A DNA stretch of 64,000 nucleotides, from NCBI GenBank assembly GCA_026419785.1, contig JAODTK010005794.1, forward strand, positions 186,001 to 250,000, written 5' to 3'. Below the pieces are notes generated by a model. It was not told where the DNA came from, ran no database searches, and worked only from the letters and a program-made list of their open reading frames with translations. This document shows, piece by piece, positions 1 to 13,600 of this stretch; position 1 is the first letter of the stretch; the number at the start of each line of letters is the position of its first letter. The DNA is from Sclerodactyla briareus (Eukaryota > Echinodermata > Holothuroidea > Dendrochirotida > Sclerodactylidae). The position numbers and the translations under genes were made by a program.

Positions 1-1059
1 TGCAATGATCTATCGCGGTGGAGAGTTGTGGCTTTGTGTCCAAGTCTCGACACGGACCCGTCATCCCCCCCCCCCACCCCCCTCCGTCCAGCCCGTATAC
101 CATTTGGGGGATTGAGTTCCCTGTATTCTCGAAGATTGTCGGAATATAAGTGGTGTTTGTTGTTTGTTTGTTTGTTGTTGTTTTGTTGTATGCTGGTTGG
201 CACGGGTCATGCAAGGGTTGTAATAGTTTGAGAAAAGACAACCTCGAGCTGCATAAAACAACAGAGGCAAGGAGTAGATAAGAAAAATGGCAGCGATAAC
301 TGAATAGAGCTATTGCGATGCTGAATGAAATAGTTATTCAAATCGGGCAACACGATCTGCATGATGGTTCAAAGATACCCCCCCCCCAGGTCATGATGAT
401 CTATATAATCAGTAACTACTAGTAGAGTATATATACAGTTGATATACTGAGCGCAATGAAATCGGGCAACTTTTGTTATTGGGTAGTCGGTTCTTTCGCC
501 CCTCCCTCACAGTAACCACTCCACTAATTCCAGAATTTCATCACACATGTTTTGGTTTAGCGTGTGATAGAAGTGTTTTTAGGATGTCCGTGCCAATTGA
601 CTTCTGGTTGTTTCAACACGCGAGTCTGGTCGTTACGAAGAACTGGCCCAGGAGGTGAACAAGGTCATTAGGTCAAAATGGGTCAAAAATGAAAGGAATC
701 AAAGTCAGGTCACCAAAGTCGTTTTGCGCCCAAAAAAAAAACAGGACAAACACAATTGTCTATAGGCCAACCCCCCTAAAAAATTCCCCGGTGCGAAGAT
801 ATATAAAGATTTGAAATTTTTCAGTGTTCGAGGCTGTTTGACCCTTTACAGAGGACATAGCTTGAGATGGGGTGGCGTCTGTCTAGTAGGTCAGTACAAT
901 TGACTTACTTATAGTGTGTCTGCCAACAAGACAAGTCTGGTCACTGATTGACCCGAGGTCTTCACAGGTTCATTAGGTCAGGATGAGGTCAAAGGGTTTT
1001 TCAAATGAAGGTAAAGTATGTACCAGATGTAGTTCACCGGACGAAAAAAACTTTCTCTT
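1..1059. other. No gene seen
   Basis: C-rich runs near 68-86 and 380-388, GT-rich low complexity at 152-190, and from about 660 AGGTCA-like phrases that lead into the repeat tract at 1,060. Nothing coding is supported. Confidence 0.6.
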
Positions 1060-1537
1060 CACAAACATTGCTCCAAATGTTTCGTTTGACCAAGATATAG
1101 AGGATTGGCCTGTGGGACTTCAATTAACTGACCAGCACCACAAACAATAGGGTTCATCCTCCATATATGTGCAACCCACATACCTGAAATGAAATTAAAT
1201 AGATACATGCCTTGGTAGATATAGTGCTTGAAAGGTTTTTTACCTTTGACCTGTCGTGACCTCGAAATGACCTTGAAAAACCGCCATAAAAACAAACAAT
1301 AGGGTTCATCCTCTCCACATGAGAGACCACGTGCCGAAAATTGGAACTTTGATACTCTCGTTCTAGATATCGTGCTGAAAAGGTTTTTCCTTTGACGCTG
1401 TCGTGACTCTCGAATTACCTTTGAAAACCGACACTAGAAACATAGGGTTCATCACTCAATCACATGAGAGAACCACTGCCGAATTTGAACTTTGATACCT
1501 GCTTGCGTTCGTTTAGATACGTGGCTGACAGACGTGT

Positions 1538-1574
<37 letters not shown>

Positions 1575-1600
1575 CGCACACACATGACTGCATAGATTCA
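1060..1600 (+). repeat. Tandem ATAGGGTTC repeat tract ending in a CA microsatellite
   Basis: Three monomers of about 145-150 bases start with CAATAGGGTTCATC-like sequence (near 1,147, 1,299 and 1,442), each including TTTGACC-x-GTCGTGAC and AAGGTTTTT. They are followed by a (CA)n run at 1,539-1,585 and the phrase GCATAGATTC. The same order (monomers, CA run, GCATAGATTC) recurs at 42-44 kb. Confidence 0.8.
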
Positions 1601-3679
1601 GTGGAAATTCACATTTTGGCCAATTTTGATTTGGCCCCAAGTAAATAGAGCGTAGTTTCTTCCAATATAGTCCGAACAGTACCTTCAGTGGGATAATAAA
1701 CAAGAGCACAAAACGATGTCGCAATTCCCATGCCATAGCTGACAGGCTATGGGCTACTAAGGCCATTACCAGAAAAACTTGTTACTCCTATTAGATATTG
1801 TCGGTTTACTGAAATTCCTTTGACTAAATAGTCGCACACTTGGAATTTCAAATAGTATCCTGTCCCGGCTCTGCCCTTCCCTTCTTCTACTATTTTTGTG
1901 GAGAACAAAAATGACCCCTATTATTCACCACGTATTATTAATTTGCAAAGTTTGGAAAATCTAAACAAAAATTATGCAACAAATTTTACTCCGGTGACTT
2001 CAAAATGAACCGGCCTTTGTCAGGAACAGATTGAAAGCCCCATCCGGCAAGTTTTGTTCACATAAGACAAACCTAAATTTTCGCGTGAATTATGTGAATT
2101 AAAAAGAGACGTAGCAGTACATACAAAAGTCCTAGATAGATAATAGAAACATTATGTCATTTCAAAAGAGAACAGAAATGCATCTTCTGCCGACAGTACA
2201 AATAGGGTAAAATTTATGACTCCTGCTTGTTGGGTAGGTATTGGTTGCTGGACTATGTTCAGACATCAATTTCACTTGTTGACCTCAGATAAGCTTGACC
2301 TGACCACACAACAACAGCCGAACAGAGGGCCGGGGGAGGGGGGGGGGGGGGTTAAAAGCAACAAGCAGAGGAGTCGGCGGTTTCAAGTATAGCCAGTTCT
2401 GCCAGTATTGGTCTGAATCGAGGTTTCCACGTGACAAACCGTATTCTTTTCGAGCAGGGCGGTATACGGGTCATTCTGTCATATGTCCGCCAGATGTAGG
2501 TTTGGAGACAACCTAAACTGCGAAATTTCAACTAAAGGCGCCTTTATAAAGTTTTCATCTACTGTTGTAAGCCTAACTCTGCTCAAAAACTCAATTGTTT
2601 GCAAATTTGTGCGGAGACCTTTCGAGATGGTGGGGGGGGGGGGGTGGTAGTGGTACTGTTCCCAGTTGAGCTGAGTTCGATTTTGTGTTTCTGCTGGGTC
2701 CCCGCGGAGGGGGTCTCACATGTACCGCTATATATTGGTTGGAACCAGTGTATCAAACAAGAATGTCTGCCGCCGGCACATACCTCCCGTTCTTTTTCAG
2801 CTTTTCCTTCCTCGTGAAACTGTCAGGTGGCACTCCACCGCACCTCTCCATATACCCTACTGGGGGTACCCTGTCAAATTAACTTTAAATTGGTTTACTT
2901 TGTGAGAATCCCATAAATAAATCATCAAAGTTTGTCATAGGCCACTAGTAGTTAGGGTGATGCATGGCTACACTGAGGGCTTAATACACAAGTAACATTG
3001 CAAGTTTATATATGTGTCTCGATAGATGGGCCAATGATAACACAAATCACTGTTGACTATAGAACAACATTGGGTGGAAGGATATATCTCCATTTGCAGT
3101 GCCACAAGCAATATCTCTGTCCAGGGAAATTGTGTGTGCTGATGACAAGGTGACATTGGGAGAGTCATACAGGTGTATTGCCGGTCTATCTACACACTTT
3201 CACTTGGGTGGCATCTGAAGATGCAGGTTTCTCAAATTGGGAATCACATGCCCCTGCCTGAGGGATATTAATCGGGGCACTGGGCACAATTATGTCAAAT
3301 ATTTTTTTTATATAGTGACACAAGCACCTTAATTACGAGTGGATGGCCACACGAAAAATTCATAAGTTCAAACGACATGTAGGTTCCCCTACATAGCGAA
3401 AACTCAATTCATTCGCCTAGACGACAAAACATAAACTAACTTCCATTACAACATCCCTCTAAAATTGTTTTGTTGCCATTTGTCATGTCACGTCAGTTTA
3501 ACAACTTTCCAGTGTTTTAGGCCGTCTTGACCTTGCCCACACGTGTGCGTTCCTCGAGTTAGCTCGTGATAGGAGTGTTGTACTAACATTAGGTCTAATT
3601 CACTTCATGTTTGTCTCCACCGACGAATCTGGTCATCGCAAAAAATGAGCACTCAATGTCACAGAATGTCACACAGGTC
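1601..3679. other. No gene seen
   Basis: Unique AT-rich DNA with two G runs (2,338-2,351; 2,632-2,644). Overlapping short frames at 2.6-2.9 kb have no protein-like content. Confidence 0.6.
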
Positions 3680-4030
3680 AAGGTCAAATGAGGTCAAATT
3701 CGGTCACAATTAGTCCCCAGAAACAAAACATTTCCATAACGACATCCCTCTAAAATGTTTCATGTAAAGATTATATAATGATTTTCCTATGGTGATCTTA
3801 ATTGACCTGACCTAACAACCAAAAACAATAGGTTCCTCCTCACCATACGTGCACTCCACATACCTAATTTGATGCTTTGTTTCGTTAGATATCGTGACCT
3901 TTTTGAATTTTGCCCTCTCGTGCTTGAATGACCTTGAGCTGGCACAAAAAAAATAGGGGTCATCCTCTCTATATGTCCCAACTCAGATCCTATTTGAACT
4001 TAATACATGCTTGCCGCGTTCCTTCGGCCT
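3680..4030 (+). repeat. Partial copy of the ATAGGGTTC repeat
   Basis: Two diverged monomers with AAACAATAGGTTCCTCC (about 3,824) and AAAATAGGGGTCATCC (about 3,948), plus TGACCTTGAGC-type phrases. There is no CA run. The stretch upstream (3,460-3,680) contains repeated AGGTCAAAT/GGTCACA phrases of the same style. Confidence 0.6.
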
Positions 4031-4424
4031 TCCGCAAGAATCAAAAACTCAAGTTAGGTACAACCCATTATCAAGGCCATCACAGGCAATCAAGTTGAGA
4101 TCGAAAGTAGCGCAAGTGACCATAGTTCAAGCGAAAAATGTAGAAATACGATCAAACGTGAAGTTTTATCCGAATATCCATTGAATGCGCCAATTTAAGC
4201 TTGCGTTAGGCGATTATTGTTTCAGCCCTTCTTGAACCTGGATCGTCCTTATCTGTCTATACAAAAAATATGCGTCCCGACTGCTGATACCAACACCGAG
4301 ATTTACGCCAACGGAAATTCTGCATACATTCTTCTAAAAACTGTGGGAAATACAGATGTACAGCTGGGAACCGTCGACCGTTAATATCCCCGCAAAAAGT
4401 ACCTTTGTGGCCTCGATTTAGTGA

Positions 4425-4620
4425 AAGCAGATCGACTCATGTCCATTTGACCTCTGGTGACTTGGAATGACTTGTATGCCTTTGAATGATCAGGACCAAC
4501 TGTAGTCCACATCTGCCAAGTTTCGTTTAAATCCGGCAGAGGTTAGAAAAATCTCGAAAAATCAAAAATAGAGGGCAGCAGGCGTACAGTAATGCCCACT
4601 TTTCACTTTGAAACTCTCAG
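4425..4620 (+). repeat. Partial dispersed repeat: GTCCATTTGACCTC family
   Basis: Contains GTCCATTTGACCTCTGGTGA, GTAGTCCACATCTGCCAAGT and the phrase GAGGGCAGCA. The same ordered phrases occur at 50.9-51.2 and 55.3-55.8 kb in the same orientation. Confidence 0.6.
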
Positions 4621-7600
4621 ATTCCACTATGGCGGACATGGTACCATTCAATCAATTGGATAACGTGTTGAAGAATTATTGCGCTAACGCCGGCGGCGAA
4701 CAAATCACCGCCCGAGCCGGAACGCAAATCTCAAGCGCTGATAGGGGGATTTTAAATCTCTCAAAAGCTCCATCAATCAAGAATTACACGTACTTTGTTG
4801 TCCAGTGGTTCAAAATTAATACGTTGTAAAAAATGTGGGATCAAATTCAGGCGCGATTATACGGAGGTGGGGGGGGGGGCATTATTTCGGGGCCCTGAAT
4901 TTTGACCATGGAAAACATGAACACTCGGATTAGAGCGGCTCCAAATTTCACAATGATTCAACACCTTTTTGTTAGCTAGCTAAAAGGCCTTCCGGTTATT
5001 CGAGGGCCCTAATTCATCTGGTGGTGGCGCTCCGCTCATAAAAGCACAACATAATTGTCTCAAGCGCCGGATCAACGTTTGTGTCGGGCTGTAGCCTTCC
5101 CTGACACTCCCACACATAGTCAGAATTTTCTTCATATCAGTTGGAAGTTTCCACTCCTAAATCATTCAACCGATACTACGTTCCTGGATCTGGCATCGGG
5201 AGAGGCAGCCTACCTAACTCTATCACAAAGCCATTCGGTGATATATAGTTTGGACATTGCTGTCACTGGAAGGACCCCCTTTCCTGTTTGTTAGTGCTTA
5301 CTCCCAAATGCTTTCAACCCAAATTGCCTGTTTTTTTCTACTCCTTCGGCTACCCACTAAAAAAACCAATATAGTTGGAATCACATGAGCGTACGCAAAA
5401 GAGGGCGGGGGAGGGGGGGGGGGATGAGTGTCAGAATTGTGTGCATAATTTTTGGCACTGCTGTCGATAATTCCGACTTCAGTTAATGCTGCCTTTATCG
5501 GCAGTACATTTCGGCCACTGCTCCACACTAGTCTTCTGTATCAACGTCTTGTTCAAATTGTAATATTTTTTTCAATGATATTGTTTCAGTAGGTTCAAAA
5601 ATTGTCAAACTGCTAAACGGCAGATCCTCGATGTCGCTTATTTATTGTAACACGCTGTGATGGTCTACCAGCATCGAATAACTATTCAAGCGGGGGGTTC
5701 TCTATCAGTAGTGCAGTTGGCGGGAAATCAGGAATCTATGTCAACGTTTTAACACAAGACTAGTGTGAGGCATCACATATATGAGGACTAAAGACGTCTG
5801 GATAAATGCAGCCCGAGTTATTGCCAGATCAAGGAATTGACATATTATCATGTACTGTATAATTACACTGGTTGCCCATCTGCCAACTCATCGATTATAA
5901 AGTGATGATCATGGACTTAAATGCCTATATGGACTCGCTCAGTCGCTCCTGAAAACCTGTCGGACTTGGTATCAAGGTATGTTCCACAATGTCCCTTAAT
6001 ATCTGGTGAGAAGTAATTCATGAAGGATGCTTTCTGTGGTGGAAGTCAGAAACGCTTCAAGGATAGGCATTCCAGTATTATGGCCCCAGACTTTGGAAAG
6101 TTAGCATCGGAACGATCACAACGTTCGTACCTTCAAAGCAAATCTATGTTGCTCTTTTATTCTTTGACTAAGTCAGAGAATTATGCAGTAATGACTGACT
6201 GTGTGTGTTGTAGTATGTTCTGTATGATGGTGTGTGTGTGACGCCTCGCCTTGTTAACACGATAACTCAACCCCACTTGGATGGATCAAGTTCATACTCG
6301 GTATGTGGGTTTCCCATACCATGGGACACGATCCCTATGCTTTGGGGTCAGGTCGAAGGTAATCTGAGGTCAAGAGAGAGGTCAAAGTCTGAGAATCCTG
6401 TTAACACGGCAAGTCCAGAATTGTTGGTATAATCAAGTTGAAATCAGTATGAAGATTCTTTTGAGAGTACACAAAACTATGTTTTTGGTGTGAATTGGGA
6501 GTCAGAATTGGAAATTGTGAAAAATTGATAATTTGGCAAATTTCAGGCTCGTTGACACGATAACTCGACCTCACTGGATGGATCAAGTTCATTCGGTATA
6601 TGGGCTTCCCATTATGAGTACATGATCCCTATTGCTTAGGTCTACCAGAGAAAAAAAAATTTACCAATATTATTTAGAGTTGTTTTTATTAACTCCGGGC
6701 CTAATGTTGATATAATTGGAATCATTCTTCCTGTTTTTAACTTTCAGTTTCAGGACATTTGCTTTTCTGAAGTGTTTGCTGACACCAGCCAAGTGAGTAT
6801 GGAAGAACAGACCCATCAATATTCACAGGGACTTTTTACAGACAAACCATCTGTCTGCAATAATGCTTGTTACATACACTAGCACAAACCAACTATGGAA
6901 AACCTGGATACTGAATGGTGCTCGGATGTCAACCCTTTAGGTTATACCACTTCAAACTTAAAGTCTTTGGTGGAATCAAGGGTAGCACAGGGAAGGGCAG
7001 GGGGCAATGCCCCCCTCCCCATCAGGGAGCCTAAGTGTGTACGCGAAGAATAACACATCCCGACGAGGGCCTATCCCCCGCCAGTATAAAATTTTCCAAC
7101 CTCCTTTATAACAAAAATACTATATTAAAGCTAAAATTTGGGCGCGCTTCACGGGTGTCATATATTTTATCTTATTTGCAGTGAAAATGCAGGTTTCGAC
7201 CTAGGGGGTAGGGTGAGGTCGTCGAGGAACGGGAACTTGGACCCCCATCGGGGAATCCTGGCGCGTTTATGGTGGTTTTTTGTTTTTTGTTTTGATTAGA
7301 CCTAGAATGTTGATACACACGTTAAGTCGAGATGCTCACAGCAGTGCACTTGTTCTGGTATGTAGCCTTATCTAGAGGAGAAGAATAGTCCTTGGAGGCC
7401 AATGGTCATGATAGCAAACGCACCTTTATCAGCACAGTCTCCAGCTTGGTTGACATTCGGTATGTGGGTTTGCTGGCCATGTATGATGATAGCAAAAGAA
7501 GTAATAAAAATTAAAGTAATATTTCCAAGACTCCTTTGGGCCTCATGATATTACTTGCTTCTGTTAAACAAAATAGAAACGGTCTGGCTTTAATATACAT

Positions 7601-10600
7601 TTCTTGGTTTCCTTCTGATTCATTTCACCAGCCCATGTACTAATGGATATCATACATCTTTAAAATACACCCGACCCACAGTATATACATGTAGTCGTCA
7701 AACTTGATGAATAGGCCCCCTTCGATGGGTTAGTCTCAAACATGCGTAAGAGTAACGAAAACAGAAACAAAAATTGTAAACAATGGCAAACGTGATGACG
7801 CAAACAAAAGGGAGTTCTAATAACATTCCTATACATATTCAATATGACTACTGAGGAGTGAATCCGCACGGAATTGGGGATGGACCAATGTTACCATGCC
7901 TGTCGAAAGAACACCAAACCTATACCCCGGGAGGGGGAAGAACAGCACGTTACTGCGAACCCCTTTTCCGCCGGGACTAAGGATAAGTATATCCCCGCAA
8001 AGACCCACAGAAAAAAACACAACTGCCACACATGATGAGGGCAACAATGTTCAATATGTTGTTATCAAGTATTCTATTTTCCGAGGCTCCAAAGAAATAA
8101 ACGCTAAAAAGAAATGAGTTCTCTGTCCACTGAGAGACAGCAGTATCATTCTTGAGGCCATGCAAAGATGAGCCTACCCTGTCATTTATTGTTAGTATCA
8201 CGCAACACACCATCATGAATATCAGGACTTAGAAAAAAAAAACAAATAATATGGAAAATCACACAGGGCGTCACAAGGGTTTGGTTTGTAAAGGGGGGTC
8301 AACAGAGAATTGATTTTCACCCCAGAGGCCGAACCATCACCTGATTTTCTTATATAATTATATATATTAATTGATAGCTCACCTACCCCCGTGGTCAATA
8401 CCATTTTTAATGTCACTTCCTCTGCACATTTTCCTGGATTTTACTCTTTACTTTCATTTATTTTATTTTTTTCCAGAGAAAAATCCTGCATACTCTCCAT
8501 TTGGCACCCCTAGTGCTGTGTAGAGGCAGCGGCTGTGTAGAGGGGGCAGCTGGCCCTTCCTGACCCCCTCCCCCTTTGTGACGCCCCTTAAATCTCAAGC
8601 ATTTTTCCAGTGGGGTTATCACCCCCCACCAAGACGTACATGTGGGAATAGAATATTCAGAGGCATAGAGATTATCTCTATTAGCTAGGCATATATAATC
8701 ATGTAGCAATATTAACAATGCACTTCTCAATTGTAGACATGCCCCCCCCCTTCCTCTCATACCCTAGGGAGAGCCAGGCACTTTGCCTCCATTTGGCCAG
8801 GTTGTAAGGGATTGACACAGTGAAGTACGAGTCCAGACTTCACTCCGGTTTTGCATCCTTCAGCTCAGCGAATGTAGAAAGTTTGCGCTCTAGTCAGTCT
8901 GGGGGGTGGGGGGGGGGGGGATGTTGTGAAACACTGCTCTGCTATGTGTGACACTGTTTATTAGTTGGAAATAACATCCCCCGGTATGCAGCACAGGGAG
9001 GGCGGGGGGCACAGTGACAATTGACAAGTGCATAATGCTGGTCTTTGAATTAAAAATATGGCTAATCTGTCGGGTATGACAATCACATTTCCGGGTTCTT
9101 ACAATGTTCCTTTGATTTTAATTACAAGCCATGGTTGGGTCCCTGCCCACAATAAGACAAGGGGGTGGTTTACATAGGGCAGACGGATGACTATGTCCAA
9201 CAATTATGACGTTCTTAGAACAGGTCAAGAATATTGACAAATTCACAAGATGTGTGCGCGGCATCCTAAATACAGCGGGAGTCTACTGGAGTTTAACACA
9301 TTTGACTATGTATGGCGCAATGTGAAAGAGCTTTCTAGACATTTCATAGAAAAATTCCAAACTGGAAAGCCTTATCAAACATTGACGAAATTTGCAAAAT
9401 TCATGGTGTAAAAAAAATGTTGGACTTGGTCATCTTTCTGCATTCTTGCTCGATCAGTGCCAGGGACATATCTTGGTTAGGTCAAGTAGCCTCTTATGGT
9501 GCACTTTGGCACTATTACTGGCATAACCACATGCTCTCATGTATAAGGCATACAAACCTAGAAAACCTTGATCGAAAGTCCAGACCATTATCGTCACCCT
9601 AGCGGCTCCCTCTAATAATTTCATTTTTGCCTAATTGTCTGAAAAAAAACACTTCAGTCACGATATCTAGACGTGATATACATGTCATGACGTAGCAGTA
9701 TAGCAGGTATTTAGTGAGGCAATCAGCATACAATGCTGACCGATATGCCAATGAAAGTGGATATGCTAGGAAAAAAATGTCCAAAGGTTGGTCTCAATAA
9801 CTAGGATACACGCAAACTGACATCTATGAATGCTTTTAAAATGTCCCTGTAGAGTATTATACTGAATAATAAAAAATAACAACCACGAAAAAAAAAATTA
9901 GCATTGCTGGGTCACTTATTGAGAATTTGTTATATCAAACCACTGCTCCAAGAAGAAGTCAACAGTATACTGTCTCTTTTGAATGCGGTCTTAGTATTAA
10001 CCACCCTCATGCCCACATATAGGAGGATACTATTATTAGACCTCAATGGAATGTCCACAATAGTAGTGACATACCTATATTGGTACACCCAATGAGCGTC
10101 TAAATGGACAGTCTAGATATCATAGTAAAATATAAAATGAACTCGAGACGAGGAATCGACTAACCCTGTACAGAACAACCTTGTAAGCTCCCCTCCTGGA
10201 AAATTGCTCATCCTACAAATAAAAAAAAAGTGAACATCGCTCCACACCGCAAGTATAACAATGACTTAGTGTCAAAATGGACTACTTGGATTCGGTTTCA
10301 AAGCGTGGTACAGTTTGAAACAGACTCCACAACGATGACCATGGGGATAAAGCTTTTTTTGTGTGTAAGTTGCCACTTCGAATAAAACTACCTTTTTAGG
10401 TAGCAAAGTCAACCATTTTTTTTCCACCTTTTTTTTTTGCAAGTGATTTTCTTCTTATTAAAATTCATTTATCCTGTAAACCCACCCCTATGGGTGCCTG
10501 GAATGAGCAGGTGTTCCCCAGCATTCTGGTCAACAGTTGCTCCCGTCGAGTACACCATTAGAAAAAGCACAGGTAGCTGGCACTGAACCAACTATCCCTG

Positions 10601-13600
10601 AATAAAACATGTAAATCATATCTCATCATACATACTACACAGCACTAATAGTGAACGGGTGACAGGTGCTCTGAATTAATGCATCTATCGTGCATAGTCA
10701 GCCTTAAAACTATCAAAATTGGATGTTAAACGGTAACTTTCGCAACCAAAGCGAAGTTTATTATTGATTTTTTTTTATTTTTTTTTTTTTTTAATGTTTA
10801 ATTATTTGTTATTTTTTTTATTATTTATACATACAACAACCAGCACATATGGAGCATACCTTTGGATATCCTTGTAGCATAATAATACAAATCACCTCGG
10901 CTTTGATACACACTTTATACACTGAGACAAAGGAAACAACGTTTTACGACCTTAAACATGGTGGATGGATAAATAAAGTTTTGTCTATGTGAGATTACTT
11001 TCCATATACATCTGTACACAAAATAATTCGAGTTGAAAAATACCTCGAAAAAGGTTGTAACTTTTGGATAACTGCACAAAATAAATCTTCACCCACTTCA
11101 GCAAGTGACTACACACTTCATGGAAAATATCGAAGATTCTCTCAGTGTGTAAAAATCTGGCAGCACACACGGACCTTCATGACCACAAATATATATAGTG
11201 AACAAATTAACACACACCTATTCTGCACCTGCTGGAATACACATCATAACATCCGGAGATGCTTCAAAAACTCCTACTGGCACAGTTCTGGCCTCAGACT
11301 AAAACTCAGAATGGAATATTCAAACTACACCTCTTGAATATACTGGGAACTCAATGACTTATGCCTGCAGAAGATATCAGAGTCATGATGGCCAGTTCTT
11401 GTCAAGTCAAGGTGGACCAGACATCTCTTCAGCCGAACTTAAAACCTCACAATATGAGAGCAAGTGAGACAGGCTTGTTCAGGGATTGAACTCTGCACAT
11501 GTTGTTTGTTTCATTACTCCGTTTCAGTCCTGTCTTTCATATGTAATAATATATTTTTGTAGTCCTTTACATTTTATGAGCAAGATCTTAATTTCCTTCA
11601 TTGGAACAATAAAGTAATACTTACTTAAACATGTTTTGGTTCACAACATTTCTTGTGTAACAGTATTCTTTCAACGTCTAAGGATATGTTCATACAATTG
11701 TTTCTAACATTGCAACCAAACAAACTGTTTGAGCCTAATTCAAACATGAGATTGTAACATCGAACTTATTGTTTCAAGTAAAAATAGAATGCAGGCAACT
11801 CTTACCCTTATTTGCAAAAAAAGAGTTATTTGTGATCCCTTGTAAACCCCAGCTATACACTCCCCTCTCTCCAGACCCCCTCTCCTGCATAAAACGCGCA
11901 CCTGGAACAGTGGCAGCGTCCATTATAACCTCCCTCGTAATGAAAATCAATAACATTCAGGAAGAAATCATTGTTTTAAAACCTTTCTGGAAATCAAGAC
12001 ACGACCGAAACGAACAGATAGATTTTACAAGTAGCAGTGACATATATAGATTGCCCCTCTCTTATTGGATAAATAAAGCACCCCATACTCTTTTTTCTTA
12101 CATATTTCTTCCATATTTCTTCCATATTTCTTTCCTCAGCTTGATATTGAAGTGCATTTGTGTTTTTGGATATAAAAAAATGCATGTAACCAAGTGATGT
12201 TTAAGCTACGAACACTATTGGAAAAATAAATTACGCACTTTTAAGACCATATCCACAGTAGCCCTTGAAAATTTTTCAAAATTTGTCCAAGAACACTGAT
12301 TTCTCTGGTAATGTTAATATTTCCGTGACCTCTAACCATGTCATGGTTCCAAATTTTAGCACATAATTTAGGGAATAATCCCCACAGTGATAGGTTTATT
12401 ACTTTCACACACAATCAGGGCAAAAAGATATTATATGTTAACTCTTAATCAGCACAACAACAATCCCCAGATAGTGCAAAGTAGAGTAAGCATTATTGGT
12501 AGTTTAAGAGTTACAATAGTTACCATTAACACCAAGGTGTTGAAAAAGGTGAGGCACTTTTAATAAGTTTCAACAAAACATGTGACTAAAAACACTAACA
12601 TACACACACACTTAGCAACAGTGGAATACAGCACTTAGCAGCCGTAGTCGCGTTCAACGATTATCAACTGCACCCCATGCTCGCTCGGGTAGTGCTCTAC
12701 TCCTGGACGTCACCCTAAAGGACTTCCACTCTTGCAATTCTCATCGATTTTGTATCTATCGAGTGGGAGAGGTATCGTAGCCTATCCATGACACATAAAT
12801 TGAAAGCATGATTCTCAGACAGGTTTCTAACCTCAGGTAGTGCACTCTTCTCAGAACCAAACGATTCTGCAGCATCACCAATTTTAAAAGAGCAGTTTCA
12901 ATTTTTGCTTTTTTTTTCTTCTAAGAAATCAACTTTCTACAAAATAAGTGCTTTGCAAATGTTTTGTTCAGGGATATTGAGATATCATTCATTTCGAATG
13001 AGCAAATCCAGTCCCATTTCCCTATTGCTGAATTAATTTGTTGGGATGACCGAAAGGTGGAGTCTCTTGTAGATTTTGAGCGCCCATTTTGGCAGAACCC
13101 AAACTCTTCGACACATGTTCTCCCCATAATTGTCATGAGAGTATACAATCATGTGATAAATACCTGAACAGAATTCTATGAATTTAAAATTTATTCATTG
13201 CACTCAACTCCACAGGTGATTGCGCTATTCCTGAATACAGAGGCAATCAACTGGGAAAGATATGTCCTAGTCCACATCTGCACTATGGCATTTTGACGAG
13301 TTGTTCACAGTATGGCTACCATGGTTCTGGCGTAGTGAAAACCTTCAAAAGGCTAATCTCTAGATAGAGATCACACGTGGCTATCGCCCCTTCGAACTAC
13401 TCTGATAGTGATGGGGGAAGCATGCAGTAGAGTGTATCTCCATGAGATGATGATCCCGGCAGGGGGGGGGGGAAATGATCATCAACCCCCCCCCCCCCCC
13501 CCCTGCTCAGTGACCTCTAACTCTTACCTGCCCTTGCCTAACCTAACAGCTAATCCTACATGTGGGCCACAACTAATAAGGACCCTTGGTAGTACTGATA

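Noticed and set aside
1452..1766. 104-residue minus-strand frame
   Set aside because: It crosses the CA microsatellite and repeat monomers; the Cys/Val run is the CA repeat translated.
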